DNA of 64,000 nucleotides from Sphingobacterium endophyticum (GTDB lineage: Bacteria > Bacteroidota > Bacteroidia > Sphingobacteriales > Sphingobacteriaceae), in the NCBI RefSeq assembly GCF_009733535.1, contig NZ_SMMI01000005.1, positions 218,121 through 282,120 on the forward strand. Direction: 5' to 3'. This document shows positions 7,065-15,048 of this stretch, piece by piece; positions within the stretch are counted from its first letter, which is position 1, and each line of letters begins with the position of its first letter. The notes under the pieces were generated by a model. It made no database searches and was not told the origin of the DNA. It worked only from the letters and a program-made list of their open reading frames with translations. A program made the position numbers and the translations under genes.

Positions 7065-7739
7065 TTAGAGATGTTTTTGTGGGACAAAAATTTCATTTGC
7101 TAGCGCATAAATAACTAAACCTACTGTATTTTTAAGTGCTAATTTTTCTAGAATTCTAATTCTATGACTTTCGACAGTACGTTTACTTAAAAATAACTGG
7201 TCTGCTATTTCCTTATTTGTGAATTCTTGGCAAATTAGTCTAATTACTTCAATTTCACGATCAGTTAATTGATCTTTCAAATCGAAAGAAACTTTTTTGT
7301 TAGGATTATTCAAATATTGATGTAAAAGCTGATAATCGGATGCAGTGACATATACACCTGTTTTATAGACTGTCTCCAATGCAACTTTAAGAGTATCTAA
7401 ATCTATTATTTTGGGCAGGAATCCAGAAACTCCCAGTTTGAGCATATGACCTATCATATTTGATTTATAATGTGATGATAGGATAAGGATCTTAATATTT
7501 GGAAATTTTGGAAGAAGCTGTTCAACAAGTACTAAGCCTGAGATAGGTTCCATTTGGATATCTAATAAGAGAATATCTGGAATTTGATTGTCTCCCATTT
7601 CAGAAAAATCAGAAATCAGCGTTGATGGATTTGTATTTTTATATACAACCCTACAATTTGGTATCTTATGAATTAATAAGCTTAATCCTTCAATGAATAA
7701 TGATTCATCATCCATTAACGCTATTTTCAATTCACTCAT
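7065..7739 (-). CDS. NarL/FixJ-type response regulator
   Basis: Two-domain response regulator of 224 aa. The receiver spans about residues 4-125, with the acidic pair D10-D11, phospho-acceptor D60 (LLLDIQM), switch Ser (S88/S89) and K110 (FLPK). The LuxR-type helix-turn-helix spans about 156-218 (LTDREIEVIRLI, NKEIADQLFLSKRTVESH). The ATG overlaps the last bases of the histidine kinase gene by 4 bases (7736-7739), so the two are translationally coupled and almost certainly cognate. It is the last gene of a four-gene minus-strand operon that starts at 9869. Targets are unknown; the adjacent 125-aa gene is a candidate. Confidence 0.92.
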   Translation of the reverse strand: MSELKIALMDDESLFIEGLSLLIHKIPNCRVVYKNTNPSTLISDFSEMGDNQIPDILLLDIQMEPISGLVLVEQLLPKFPNIKILILSSHYKSNMIGHMLKLGVSGFLPKIIDLDTLKVALETVYKTGVYVTASDYQLLHQYLNNPNKKVSFDLKDQLTDREIEVIRLICQEFTNKEIADQLFLSKRTVESHRIRILEKLALKNTVGLVIYALANEIFVPQKHL

Positions 7740-8521
7740 GCCGCAACATTTTTTGGAAATACCATTGTTAGTCTTGTTCCTTTACCCACCGAGGAATTAA
7801 TTTTCGAGTGACCATCTAGAAGTTCGATTCTTGCTTTTATATTTGAAAGTCCCATTCCATTACTCTTTTTCATTTCGAACCCTATCCCATTGTCTTTTAA
7901 CAGAAAACTTAAAGTTTTGTCTCCCTCCCGAACTAAGATATCGATTCTATTCGCCTTCGCATGTTTGAGGGTATTACTAACAAATTCTAAAATAATTCGA
8001 TAGATTTGAACTTCAAAGGATATAGGACGTTCCAAATATTTTGAAAGGTCATAGAGATTGTATTCATAGCCTACTAAGTTTTGTTTCATTTCATCTAAAG
8101 TTAAAATGAGTCCAAAATATTCTAGGTTTACTGGATACATGCTATGAGAAATTTCTCTGGACGAATCTATTAGTTGTTCAACCTTTTCTATGAGAATATT
8201 AAACTGATATTGTTCAATATGTTTCTGATGCGAAACAAGGTTTAATTTAAGTAATTGAAGTTTATTGCCAATTTCATCATGTAGAGTCCTTGCAATTCTC
8301 TTCCTTTCTTCTTCCTGAGTTTTCACAGCTAATGCTTTAGATTCCGTTTGGAATTGCAATTCTTGCTGGTGCCTCAAATTATTTTCTTCCTGAATTTTTT
8401 TATAATATTGATTATAAAGAATGATAACGAATACAATAAAAAGAAAAGCTAATACCAATAAAATTATGATTTCATAAATTTCAAGGTAGATTTTGGAATA
8501 GTATAAAAATAATAGAGACAT
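7736..8521 (-). CDS. HisKA_3-type sensor histidine kinase
   Basis: 261-aa kinase with one N-terminal transmembrane helix (about 15-37) and a coiled coil (38-75). The HisKA_3 dimerisation box is RIARTLHDEIGNKL, with phospho-acceptor H81. The ATPase domain shows N183 (N box), DNGIGF (210-215) and GMGLSN (222-227). It has no sensory domain of its own. The start at 8521 overlaps the upstream 7-TM gene by 58 bases, and no later ATG precedes the TM segment, so either the overlap is real or a rarer start codon is used. The sensory input is therefore probably supplied by the co-encoded 7-TM protein. It pairs with the downstream NarL-type regulator. Confidence 0.88.
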   Translation of the reverse strand: MSLLFLYYSKIYLEIYEIIILLVLAFLFIVFVIILYNQYYKKIQEENNLRHQQELQFQTESKALAVKTQEEERKRIARTLHDEIGNKLQLLKLNLVSHQKHIEQYQFNILIEKVEQLIDSSREISHSMYPVNLEYFGLILTLDEMKQNLVGYEYNLYDLSKYLERPISFEVQIYRIILEFVSNTLKHAKANRIDILVREGDKTLSFLLKDNGIGFEMKKSNGMGLSNIKARIELLDGHSKINSSVGKGTRLTMVFPKNVAA

Positions 8522-9123
8522 ACTGCATATAGGCTAAAAGACAATAAATTGTTTATTGACCACAGATAAGCCGCATACTCTAATTTCAATGTGGATAGCT
8601 GATTTAAAATCAGAAATAAAATTGTAGAAACAAAGTAATAGAGTAATAGGGCAAATAAGACATTGAAAAGTCCGCGATCATGGTTTTGAAATCCAGACTT
8701 CAATGCATACAATAAACATCTTCCTAATTCAAAAACAATAATAATATTAGAAATGGGTTTTATCCATTTTATCCAAGATACAGGCTGTATATAACTATGG
8801 ATAAAAGAAGCAGCAATCAAAAACAGAAACAAACCGATGTAAAGCACTGAAAGTCTGCTTTTTTTAGATAAAACACTATTTGTAAAGTTAGTTAATAATA
8901 ACAATTCTCCAGCAACAAATATATTGAACAGAAACTCAGTTTTCTGCGCCCAGAATACATAGATCAATAATTTTGAAATCAATTCAATTGCTAGTAGAAA
9001 TATTAAGAAATATCTTAGATTCTGAGCTGCATTAGAAAATTGAAAATGATTTTTAATATTCCAGATGCTGGCAATTAATAACAAGACATTGGAAAGTCCA
9101 ATAGTCAGGTAAAAAAATAACAT
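8464..9123 (-). CDS. Seven-TM membrane protein of signalling operon
   Basis: 219-aa protein with about seven evenly spaced hydrophobic helices and almost no loops (roughly residues 4-20, 37-58, 63-85, 93-112, 120-142, 153-178, 185-210). I recognise no family. It sits 2 bases downstream of the 247-aa gene, and its 3' end overlaps the histidine kinase start by 58 bases. This arrangement suggests a membrane sensor or ligand-binding module for a kinase that lacks one. The 7-TM topology recalls 7TM-type sensor domains that are usually fused to kinases; here the module would be a separate polypeptide. Topology was judged by eye. Confidence 0.7.
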   Translation of the reverse strand: MLFFYLTIGLSNVLLLIASIWNIKNHFQFSNAAQNLRYFLIFLLAIELISKLLIYVFWAQKTEFLFNIFVAGELLLLTNFTNSVLSKKSRLSVLYIGLFLFLIAASFIHSYIQPVSWIKWIKPISNIIIVFELGRCLLYALKSGFQNHDRGLFNVLFALLLYYFVSTILFLILNQLSTLKLEYAAYLWSINNLLSFSLYAVCLYYFYTIPKSTLKFMKS

Positions 9124-9125
9124 AA

Positions 9126-9869
9126 TTAATCTTGAAGTAAAATATAATCATCCTTTGGCCTGCAAAATGGCGGGCAAGGTTGTGACCAATTGTATAAATT
9201 AGTCTGTATCGAATGCACTTTATTATTTTCTAGAAGACAACTTTCATCTTGAACAAAAATAATTGTTGGAATAACTTCCGTATAAATTTTGGAGTATTTA
9301 AATGCAAATAGCCCAATTACTTCTGTACTTCCATCGGAAAGATCTTCTATTGGAATATTAAATACATTAAAAATAGTTTCTCCTTGATGTTCATGAATTT
9401 GTTTGTAAAACCAATCCGGAGAATCATTTCTCCAATCTTCAATTTCAACGAGAATTGTATCTTGACAATCAATATTATGTTGAAATAAAGGAACAGTTTC
9501 TTTGACAACTCTAGAGATAACTTGAATATCAGCTGATAGAACTGCAATTTTTGTCAGGGTTTTGACTTCTTGTTCAACAAACTTAATCTCAGAATCCAAT
9601 CTTTCTAAAGTAGAATATGGATGTTCTTTCAATCTTATTTCTTTTCCTGAGGAGTCTAATGGGAAAAACATCATAATAGCTTTATTTTCATGTACGCCCA
9701 TATAAGCATGAAAACGATTAACCTTATTATGCTCCTTCAACCATTTGATATCTTTTGGAGAGATCTTGACTACATAATTAGCCGGAATTAACCGTAATAC
9801 TTCATTCACATTTCTTTTAGAAGATTGCCATTTTTTCAATGCAATTTGACATTCCTTTCTACTTAGCAT
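9126..9869 (-). CDS. Hypothetical protein heading the signalling operon
   Basis: 247-aa soluble protein that I do not recognise: no signal peptide and no TM helix. The N-terminal half contains a helical start and a coiled-coil-like stretch (about 85-110); the C-terminal half is beta-rich. Near the C-terminus is a CPPFCRP sequence (two Cys three apart) that could bind metal or form a disulfide. The gene starts the four-gene operon (this gene, 7-TM protein, kinase, regulator) with a 2-base gap to the next gene, so a role as partner or output of the two-component system is likely but unproven. An inverted repeat (9874-9908) sits directly upstream of its ATG. Confidence 0.65.
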   Translation of the reverse strand: MLSRKECQIALKKWQSSKRNVNEVLRLIPANYVVKISPKDIKWLKEHNKVNRFHAYMGVHENKAIMMFFPLDSSGKEIRLKEHPYSTLERLDSEIKFVEQEVKTLTKIAVLSADIQVISRVVKETVPLFQHNIDCQDTILVEIEDWRNDSPDWFYKQIHEHQGETIFNVFNIPIEDLSDGSTEVIGLFAFKYSKIYTEVIPTIIFVQDESCLLENNKVHSIQTNLYNWSQPCPPFCRPKDDYILLQD

Positions 9870-9873
9870 AATC

Positions 9874-9908
9874 GATTAGTTTAGTTGATAAAGATAAGTA
9901 AACTAATC
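9874..9908. promoter_or_regulatory. 10-bp inverted repeat upstream of signalling operon
   Basis: GATTAGTTTA (9874-9883) and TAAACTAATC (9899-9908), perfect, separated by 15 bases and only 5 bases from the start codon at 9869. It is either an operator (for example for the operon's own regulator) or a 5'-UTR hairpin. Confidence 0.5.
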
Positions 9909-9954
9909 AATCAAGTCAATGAAAACGGTAAAATTAAAGATTACAACAAACTGA

Positions 9955-10016
9955 TTGTTAATAATTTATAGAATTTAAATTCTATAAATTCTATAAATTA
10001 TATAAATTATTAACAA
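9955..10016. repeat. Overlapping long palindromes
   Basis: A perfect 28-base palindrome occupies 9963-9990. Its left part is also the left arm (9955-9970) of a perfect 16-bp inverted repeat with 10001-10016. The two can form alternative hairpins. It lies downstream of the MocA gene and upstream of the signalling operon. No strong T tract on either strand, so terminator function is uncertain. Confidence 0.5.
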
Positions 10017-10126
10017 TACAATTTTTAGAAAAAATTATTAATTAATGGATTCAATTTCTATGTAAGAATTATTGAAATCAAGGTATATTTTCAGTGAGTA
10101 GGAAAATATTTTTTTTCTAAATATTA

Positions 10127-11290
10127 TTAAAATGAGGTCCATTTTTCTTGGGAATCATTAGATACCAATACTCGGTCAATAAATTTCATTCCACGTATTC
10201 CTTCTTCAATGGTTGGATACTCTGGAAAATTCACATCATCATTATTTCCTGAAATTTTATTTAAGAGTCTAGCAGCAAAAGATTGATATATATTGGCAAA
10301 TGCTTCCAGATAACCTTCAGGGTGTCCAGTTGGAGTCCTAGTAAATGCAGCAGTAAATTTTGATAATGGATAACCTTGATTTCCCCCTACCCTGTAAATC
10401 TGGATGGGTTGATCTACCCATTTAACTAATAAGGTATTAGGTTCCTCCTGTCTCCATTCTAATCCTGCTTTTTCACCATAGATCCTAATTTTTAAAGCAT
10501 TCTCTTCACCTGTTGCGACTTGAGATGCACTGAGAACTCCAGTAGCGCCCTCTTCAAATTTTAATAGAACATCACCATCATCATCTAATAGCCTTCCTTC
10601 CCCATAAATATTAAGATTAGCACAGAGATGGGTTATTTTTAAACCAGATATGTGTTCAGCCAAATGAGCCGCATGTGTTCCAATATCGGCCATACATCCA
10701 CTTTTACCACTTCTTTCTGGATCAGTTCTCCATGCAGCTTGTACACTTCCGGTATTTTCAATTCCTTTACTTAACCATCCTTGTGGATATTCAACCATAA
10801 CCTTTCTAATCTTGCCGATTGCTTTCTGGTCCACTAGGTCTTTTGCTTGTTTTACCATAGGATATCCTACATAAGTATGAGTAAGGCAAAGCATCAATCC
10901 AGTTTCTTCCACTACTTTGGCCAATTCTTCGGCTTCTGCAAGAGTGAAGGTTACTGGTTTATCAATAACCACATGAAATCCATTTCTTAAAGCTAGAACT
11001 GCAGGTTCAAAATGTACATTATTCGGAGTAACAATTGAAACGAAATCCATGCGAATATCTTCAGACAATTCCTTTTCTTTTTCAATCATTTCCTGAAAAG
11101 ACGTGTACACTCTATCACTTGATAGAGCCAATTCCTTTCCAGATTGAATAGCAACATCTGGTCTTGAACTAAATGCTCCACATACTAGTTCAATTTTGCC
11201 ATCTAATAATGCTGCTGAACGGTGTACAGCACCAATAAATGAACCTTGTCCTCCACCAATCATTCCCATCCTTAACTTTCTGTTTTCCAT
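10127..11290 (-). CDS. Gfo/Idh/MocA family oxidoreductase
   Basis: NAD(P)-dependent sugar or cyclitol oxidoreductase of about 387 aa. The N-terminal Rossmann fold shows GMIGGGQGS (9-17), the family Lys appears in VIDKPVT (K111), and the C-terminal alpha/beta domain carries the ADIGTHAAHLAEH segment with the conserved D and H. I chose ATG 11290 (MENRKLRMGMIGGG); the longer frame to 11350 would overlap the upstream SDR gene and adds a non-family tail. It is the last gene of the sugar-acid operon 14786-10127, probably oxidising or reducing a sugar or uronic-acid derivative. The exact substrate cannot be read from sequence. Confidence 0.85.
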   Translation of the reverse strand: MENRKLRMGMIGGGQGSFIGAVHRSAALLDGKIELVCGAFSSRPDVAIQSGKELALSSDRVYTSFQEMIEKEKELSEDIRMDFVSIVTPNNVHFEPAVLALRNGFHVVIDKPVTFTLAEAEELAKVVEETGLMLCLTHTYVGYPMVKQAKDLVDQKAIGKIRKVMVEYPQGWLSKGIENTGSVQAAWRTDPERSGKSGCMADIGTHAAHLAEHISGLKITHLCANLNIYGEGRLLDDDGDVLLKFEEGATGVLSASQVATGEENALKIRIYGEKAGLEWRQEEPNTLLVKWVDQPIQIYRVGGNQGYPLSKFTAAFTRTPTGHPEGYLEAFANIYQSFAARLLNKISGNNDDVNFPEYPTIEEGIRGMKFIDRVLVSNDSQEKWTSF

Positions 11291-11319
11291 AATCAAAATT
11301 TTAACCCTAAATTTTTTTT

Positions 11320-12084
11320 TTAAAAAGGTGAAGGGCTCACGGATGTCCATCCACCATCAACCACTATTGTTTGTCCAGTAATATGACGAGCATCCTCACT
11401 AACTAGAAATAAAGCAACTTTTGCAATATCTGTGGGATAAGCTGCAGTTCCAATTGGAGTTAGGTTTGCCCATGTTTTTACGTATTCGGGATCCTCCAAT
11501 GTTCTTTCAGTTAATGTTGCACCAGGAGCAATAGCATTCACATTAATTCCATAAGGTGACAACTCAAGAACAAGATGTTTTGCCAATAACTCCACCGCAG
11601 CTTTCGTCATACCATAAGCAGCAAGATCTTTATGTGCCTGATGGCCAGTTACTGATGAGGTAAATAAAATTGAACCTTTTTTATTATTGGATATAAAATA
11701 TTTACCAGCAGATTGAGCAAGAAAAAATGCTCCTCCAATATTTACTTGTAAAACTTGGTATAAATCCTTAGGTTGATATTCTAAAAAGCTTCCAAACAAA
11801 GTTATTCCCGCATTTGCCAATACAATATCTAATGTTTTTGTTCTTGCTACAGCAAAATCAACAATTTCCCTATTGAAATCAGGATCACTTACATCTCCTG
11901 CGAATGCTAGACAGGTTCCAAATTCAGATAGAGCAGCGGCAGATTTTTCACTTAATTCATAATCTAAATCATTTAATATGACGGTTGCTCCTTCAAGTAA
12001 TAAACTTTTCGCAATTTCATAACCAATTCCTTTGCCTGCCCCTGTGACGATTGCAGTTTTTTTTTCAAATCTTTTTCTTTCCAT
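11320..12084 (-). CDS. SDR family NAD(P)-dependent dehydrogenase
   Basis: Classical short-chain dehydrogenase/reductase of 254 aa, standard length. Cofactor motif TGAGKGIG (14-21), D63 (adenine pocket), NAG (91-93), and catalytic S143/S144, Y157 and K161 (YGMTK). The C-terminal GQTIVVDGGW is typical. Placed 17 bases after the IlvD/Edd dehydratase and followed at 29 bases by the MocA oxidoreductase. In such operons an SDR commonly oxidises an aldose or a deoxy-ketoacid intermediate, which is the likely role here. Confidence 0.88.
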   Translation of the reverse strand: MERKRFEKKTAIVTGAGKGIGYEIAKSLLLEGATVILNDLDYELSEKSAAALSEFGTCLAFAGDVSDPDFNREIVDFAVARTKTLDIVLANAGITLFGSFLEYQPKDLYQVLQVNIGGAFFLAQSAGKYFISNNKKGSILFTSSVTGHQAHKDLAAYGMTKAAVELLAKHLVLELSPYGINVNAIAPGATLTERTLEDPEYVKTWANLTPIGTAAYPTDIAKVALFLVSEDARHITGQTIVVDGGWTSVSPSPF

Positions 12085-12101
12085 TTATAAATTGCTAGAT
12101 G

Positions 12102-13808
12102 TTAATGAGAATCTCTTAATACTTCAGATCCAGACCCACCTTTCAAGAAATCTAAATCTGCTCCCAAATGAGCTTGTTCAACGTGGTCAACATATAACTT
12201 GACGTATCCACGGGTATATTTATTAAGGTCTAACTTCAAGTTTTGTTTTCTTTTTTCCAGCTCAGCTGCTTCTACTAAAAGATTTAATTGTCGTGCATCT
12301 ACATCCAATTCTATTAAGTCTCCATTCTGTACAACTGCTAAAAGTCCACCTACAGCAGATTCAGGAGATACATGAAGAATTACGGTACCGAACCCCGTTC
12401 CACTCATACGACCATCAGAAATTCTAACCATGTCAGTAACCCCTTTTTCCAGCAGCTTTTTAGGTATGCCCATATTGCCAACCTCAGGCATTCCAGGATA
12501 GCCTTTTGGTCCAACATTTTTAAGTACTAAGACACTATTCTCATCAACATCCAAGTCATCCGAATCAATTTTCTTTTTATAGTCTTCAATATCTTCAAAG
12601 ACAACAGCCTTTCCTTTATGTTTCATTAATTTAGCGGTAGCAGCGGACGGTTTTATAACCGCACCATTTTCACAAAGGTTTCCTTTTAGGACCACGATTC
12701 CTGATTGTTTATTAAAGGGTGTATTCACAGATGAAATTACGTTTTCATTCAAGCTTTTCTGGTTTGCCGAATTTTCATTGATAGTCTTTCCATTAACGGT
12801 TAAAGCATCTTTATTTAAAAATTCTTGAATACTATTCATAACTGCGGGAATCCCTCCGGCATAATAAAGATCTTCCATAAAATATTGACCAGAAGGCTGA
12901 AGATTAGCTACGAGCGGAATATTTTTAGAATAATGATCAAAATCTTCAAGTTTTAACTCGACTCCGATTCTTCCTGCGATTGCCATTAGATGAATAGCAA
13001 AATTTGTAGATCCACCGATTGCCGCATTAACTTTAATGGCATTTTCGAAGGATTCTCGTTTCAAGATTTGGGATATTTTGATATCATCTTTAATCATTTG
13101 GACAATTCTTCTTCCGGAGAGTCTCGCTAACACTTTCCGATTGGAGTCTGCTGCAGGTATTGCAGCATTATTAGGTAGAGTGAGTCCCAATGCTTCAACC
13201 ATGCTAGCCATTGAAGAGGCGGTTCCCATAACTGCGCAATGACCGATACTACGGCACATTCCAGCTTCAGCCAAATTCATTTCCTCCTCAGTAAGTAATC
13301 CTTTTTTTGACTCATCAGCAAATCGCCATAAATCACTTGTTCCAATATCCTTTCCTTGATATTTTCCCGTAAGCATGGCGCCCCCAGATACAACAATAGT
13401 TGGCAGGTCTACACTGCAGGCTCCCATAACTAAAGAAGGAGTAGTTTTATCGCAGCCGCATAACAAGATAACACCATCAATTGGATTGGCACGAATAGAT
13501 TCCTCCACGTCCATGCTAGCTAGATTTCGAAACAACATAGCAGTAGGTTTCATTAATGTTTCACCAAGCGACATGACAGGAAACTCTAATGGAAAACCTC
13601 CAGCTTCCAATACTCCTTTTTTAACAGCCTCTGCTAAATCGCGAAGGTGTGCATTACAAGGTGTTAATTCCGACCATGTATTACATATTCCAATAACAGG
13701 TTTCCCCTCGAACATATCTGCTGGAATACCTTGATTTTTCATCCAGGCACGGTAAATAAAACCATCCTTTCCTTTTCTTGCAAACCATTCCTTGCTTCTT
13801 AACTTCAT
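12102..13808 (-). CDS. IlvD/Edd family sugar-acid dehydratase
   Basis: 568-aa Fe-S dehydratase. The three cluster cysteines are visible: C51 (TPCNAH), C119 (CGCDK) and C191 (SIGHC). The metal-binding Lys K121 follows CGCD, and the late DGRMSGTGFGT motif holds the catalytic Ser. Spacing and CGCDKTTP wording match the [2Fe-2S] L-arabinonate/D-xylonate dehydratase branch rather than biosynthetic IlvD. The reaction would be conversion of an aldonic acid to a 2-keto-3-deoxy acid. Neighbours (SDR, MocA, TIM-barrel isomerase) support sugar-acid catabolism, not branched-chain amino acid synthesis. No aldolase or 2-keto-3-deoxy acid hydrolase is in the window. Confidence 0.85.
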   Translation of the reverse strand: MKLRSKEWFARKGKDGFIYRAWMKNQGIPADMFEGKPVIGICNTWSELTPCNAHLRDLAEAVKKGVLEAGGFPLEFPVMSLGETLMKPTAMLFRNLASMDVEESIRANPIDGVILLCGCDKTTPSLVMGACSVDLPTIVVSGGAMLTGKYQGKDIGTSDLWRFADESKKGLLTEEEMNLAEAGMCRSIGHCAVMGTASSMASMVEALGLTLPNNAAIPAADSNRKVLARLSGRRIVQMIKDDIKISQILKRESFENAIKVNAAIGGSTNFAIHLMAIAGRIGVELKLEDFDHYSKNIPLVANLQPSGQYFMEDLYYAGGIPAVMNSIQEFLNKDALTVNGKTINENSANQKSLNENVISSVNTPFNKQSGIVVLKGNLCENGAVIKPSAATAKLMKHKGKAVVFEDIEDYKKKIDSDDLDVDENSVLVLKNVGPKGYPGMPEVGNMGIPKKLLEKGVTDMVRISDGRMSGTGFGTVILHVSPESAVGGLLAVVQNGDLIELDVDARQLNLLVEAAELEKRKQNLKLDLNKYTRGYVKLYVDHVEQAHLGADLDFLKGGSGSEVLRDSH

Positions 13809-13910
13809 AATGAACTGTTTATTTTTTAATCAATATTTTTATTAATCATTTGGCTAAAAATTTTAAAGAAATTTTATTCCTTTCTAAATCATAGGCTAAA
13901 TGAAAATTGT

Positions 13911-14786
13911 TTATTCTTGTGATATTTTGGTTATATAATTTACAGATTCTTGTACATCTTTTAAGTTATTCTCCCAATCATGTTCGCATTCGATAAAGAT
14001 GTAACCAGAAAAAGCTTGTCGTTTTAATTCTGCCATTACTTTTGGATACTCTATAATTCCATTACTTATATTAACATCCTTGGCATTAATATTTCCGAAT
14101 GAATCCAAATCTTTCACATGTAGACTGATAATATTCCCTTCCAATTTTTTCAAACATTCTACAGGATCGAGTCCGCTTCGTACCCAATGGCCAATGTCTG
14201 CGCAGATTTTTAAATTTCCGCGGTCCTTAATAGCTGATAATGCAGAATCCGGATGCCAATATTTACTGATTCCTTTAGCATGTTCATGGATGGCAAATTT
14301 TATATTATTTTCACCCGCAAGCCTATTTATGTCGTCCAAAAATGAAATATCAGGTTCTCCTACTAAAAATTCCAACCCTAAGCGTTTTCCCTGCCTGAAT
14401 AATTGCTCCCATTCAGCAAGAGTTTTAGCATCTGCATACATGGAAACCATTTTGATTTTATTTGAATCTAAAATCTCCTTTAATTGCAATAGGTCTTGTT
14501 CAGGTAAATTAGCAATTCTTTCATTTCTATAAGACTCCCCTAATTCATGAAATGAAAAACCTTCGACATAATTAACGCCTGTAGACTTTGATTTTCTTAC
14601 TGCCTCTTCGAAAGAAAAATGATTAAATGAATATAAAGCAACCCCAATTTTAACCGATAGGTTTTTTAAAGAATCTGAATTGGTTTCAATCTTTTTATGA
14701 GCAGTGGAATGATTGCATGAAATAAAAAAAATGCTTAATACTAATATATTCAATACAATCAGGATGGGGAATATTCGAAATTTCAT
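13911..14786 (-). CDS. Lipoprotein sugar phosphate isomerase/epimerase-like TIM barrel
   Basis: About 291 aa from ATG 14786. A lipoprotein signal ends at Cys24 (SIFFISC), followed by a xylose-isomerase-like TIM barrel (about 45-290). It shows the family landmarks HELGESYRNE, FAIHEHAKG, ADIGHW, HVKDLD and FIECEHDW, giving the His/Asp/Glu metal-site pattern. Most relatives are cytoplasmic isomerases or epimerases (AP_endonuc_2 family), so export as a lipoprotein is unusual, although common in Bacteroidota PULs. It heads the operon with dehydratase, SDR and MocA, suggesting periplasmic pre-processing of a sugar. The in-frame ATG at 14837 would put 17 extra residues before the signal peptide. Confidence 0.8.
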   Translation of the reverse strand: MKFRIFPILIVLNILVLSIFFISCNHSTAHKKIETNSDSLKNLSVKIGVALYSFNHFSFEEAVRKSKSTGVNYVEGFSFHELGESYRNERIANLPEQDLLQLKEILDSNKIKMVSMYADAKTLAEWEQLFRQGKRLGLEFLVGEPDISFLDDINRLAGENNIKFAIHEHAKGISKYWHPDSALSAIKDRGNLKICADIGHWVRSGLDPVECLKKLEGNIISLHVKDLDSFGNINAKDVNISNGIIEYPKVMAELKRQAFSGYIFIECEHDWENNLKDVQESVNYITKISQE

Positions 14787-14914
14787 AAGATAAATTTTTA
14801 TTACTGATTTAATACATTGAAATAATGAATTATTCAATTTGTTTATATGGTTTAATACTTTTTCAATTGTTTTGAATAAGCATTATTAAAAGATTGAAAC
14901 TAAATTTAAACAAA

Positions 14915-14953
14915 AAAAAATACACCCTCACTATGATTGAAGGTGTATTTTTT
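14915..14953 (-). terminator. Stem-loop terminator after MutS-like gene
   Basis: AAAAAATACACC..TCA and TGA..GGTGTATTTTTT arms around CTATGAT, with T/A tracts on both sides. It terminates the minus-strand MutS-like gene and separates it from the sugar-acid operon. Confidence 0.65.
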
Positions 14954-15048
14954 GAAATAAATATGTTACTGTTTATTATTCTGAACTAATTTTCAATTAT
15001 TAAATTGAAAGTGTTGTGAAAAAAGACTTTGTTGTAAATTTTTAATTT

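Noticed and set aside
11291..11350. N-terminal extension of the MocA oxidoreductase
   Set aside because: It would overlap the SDR gene and precede the Rossmann fold with non-family sequence.
13375..13734. Plus-strand open frame inside the dehydratase gene
   Set aside because: It is antisense to a well-supported conserved gene and has no family-like sequence or promoter.
12102..13808. Annotation as biosynthetic dihydroxy-acid dehydratase (ilvD)
   Set aside because: No other branched-chain amino acid genes, and the neighbours and CGCDKTTP wording fit sugar-acid dehydratases.
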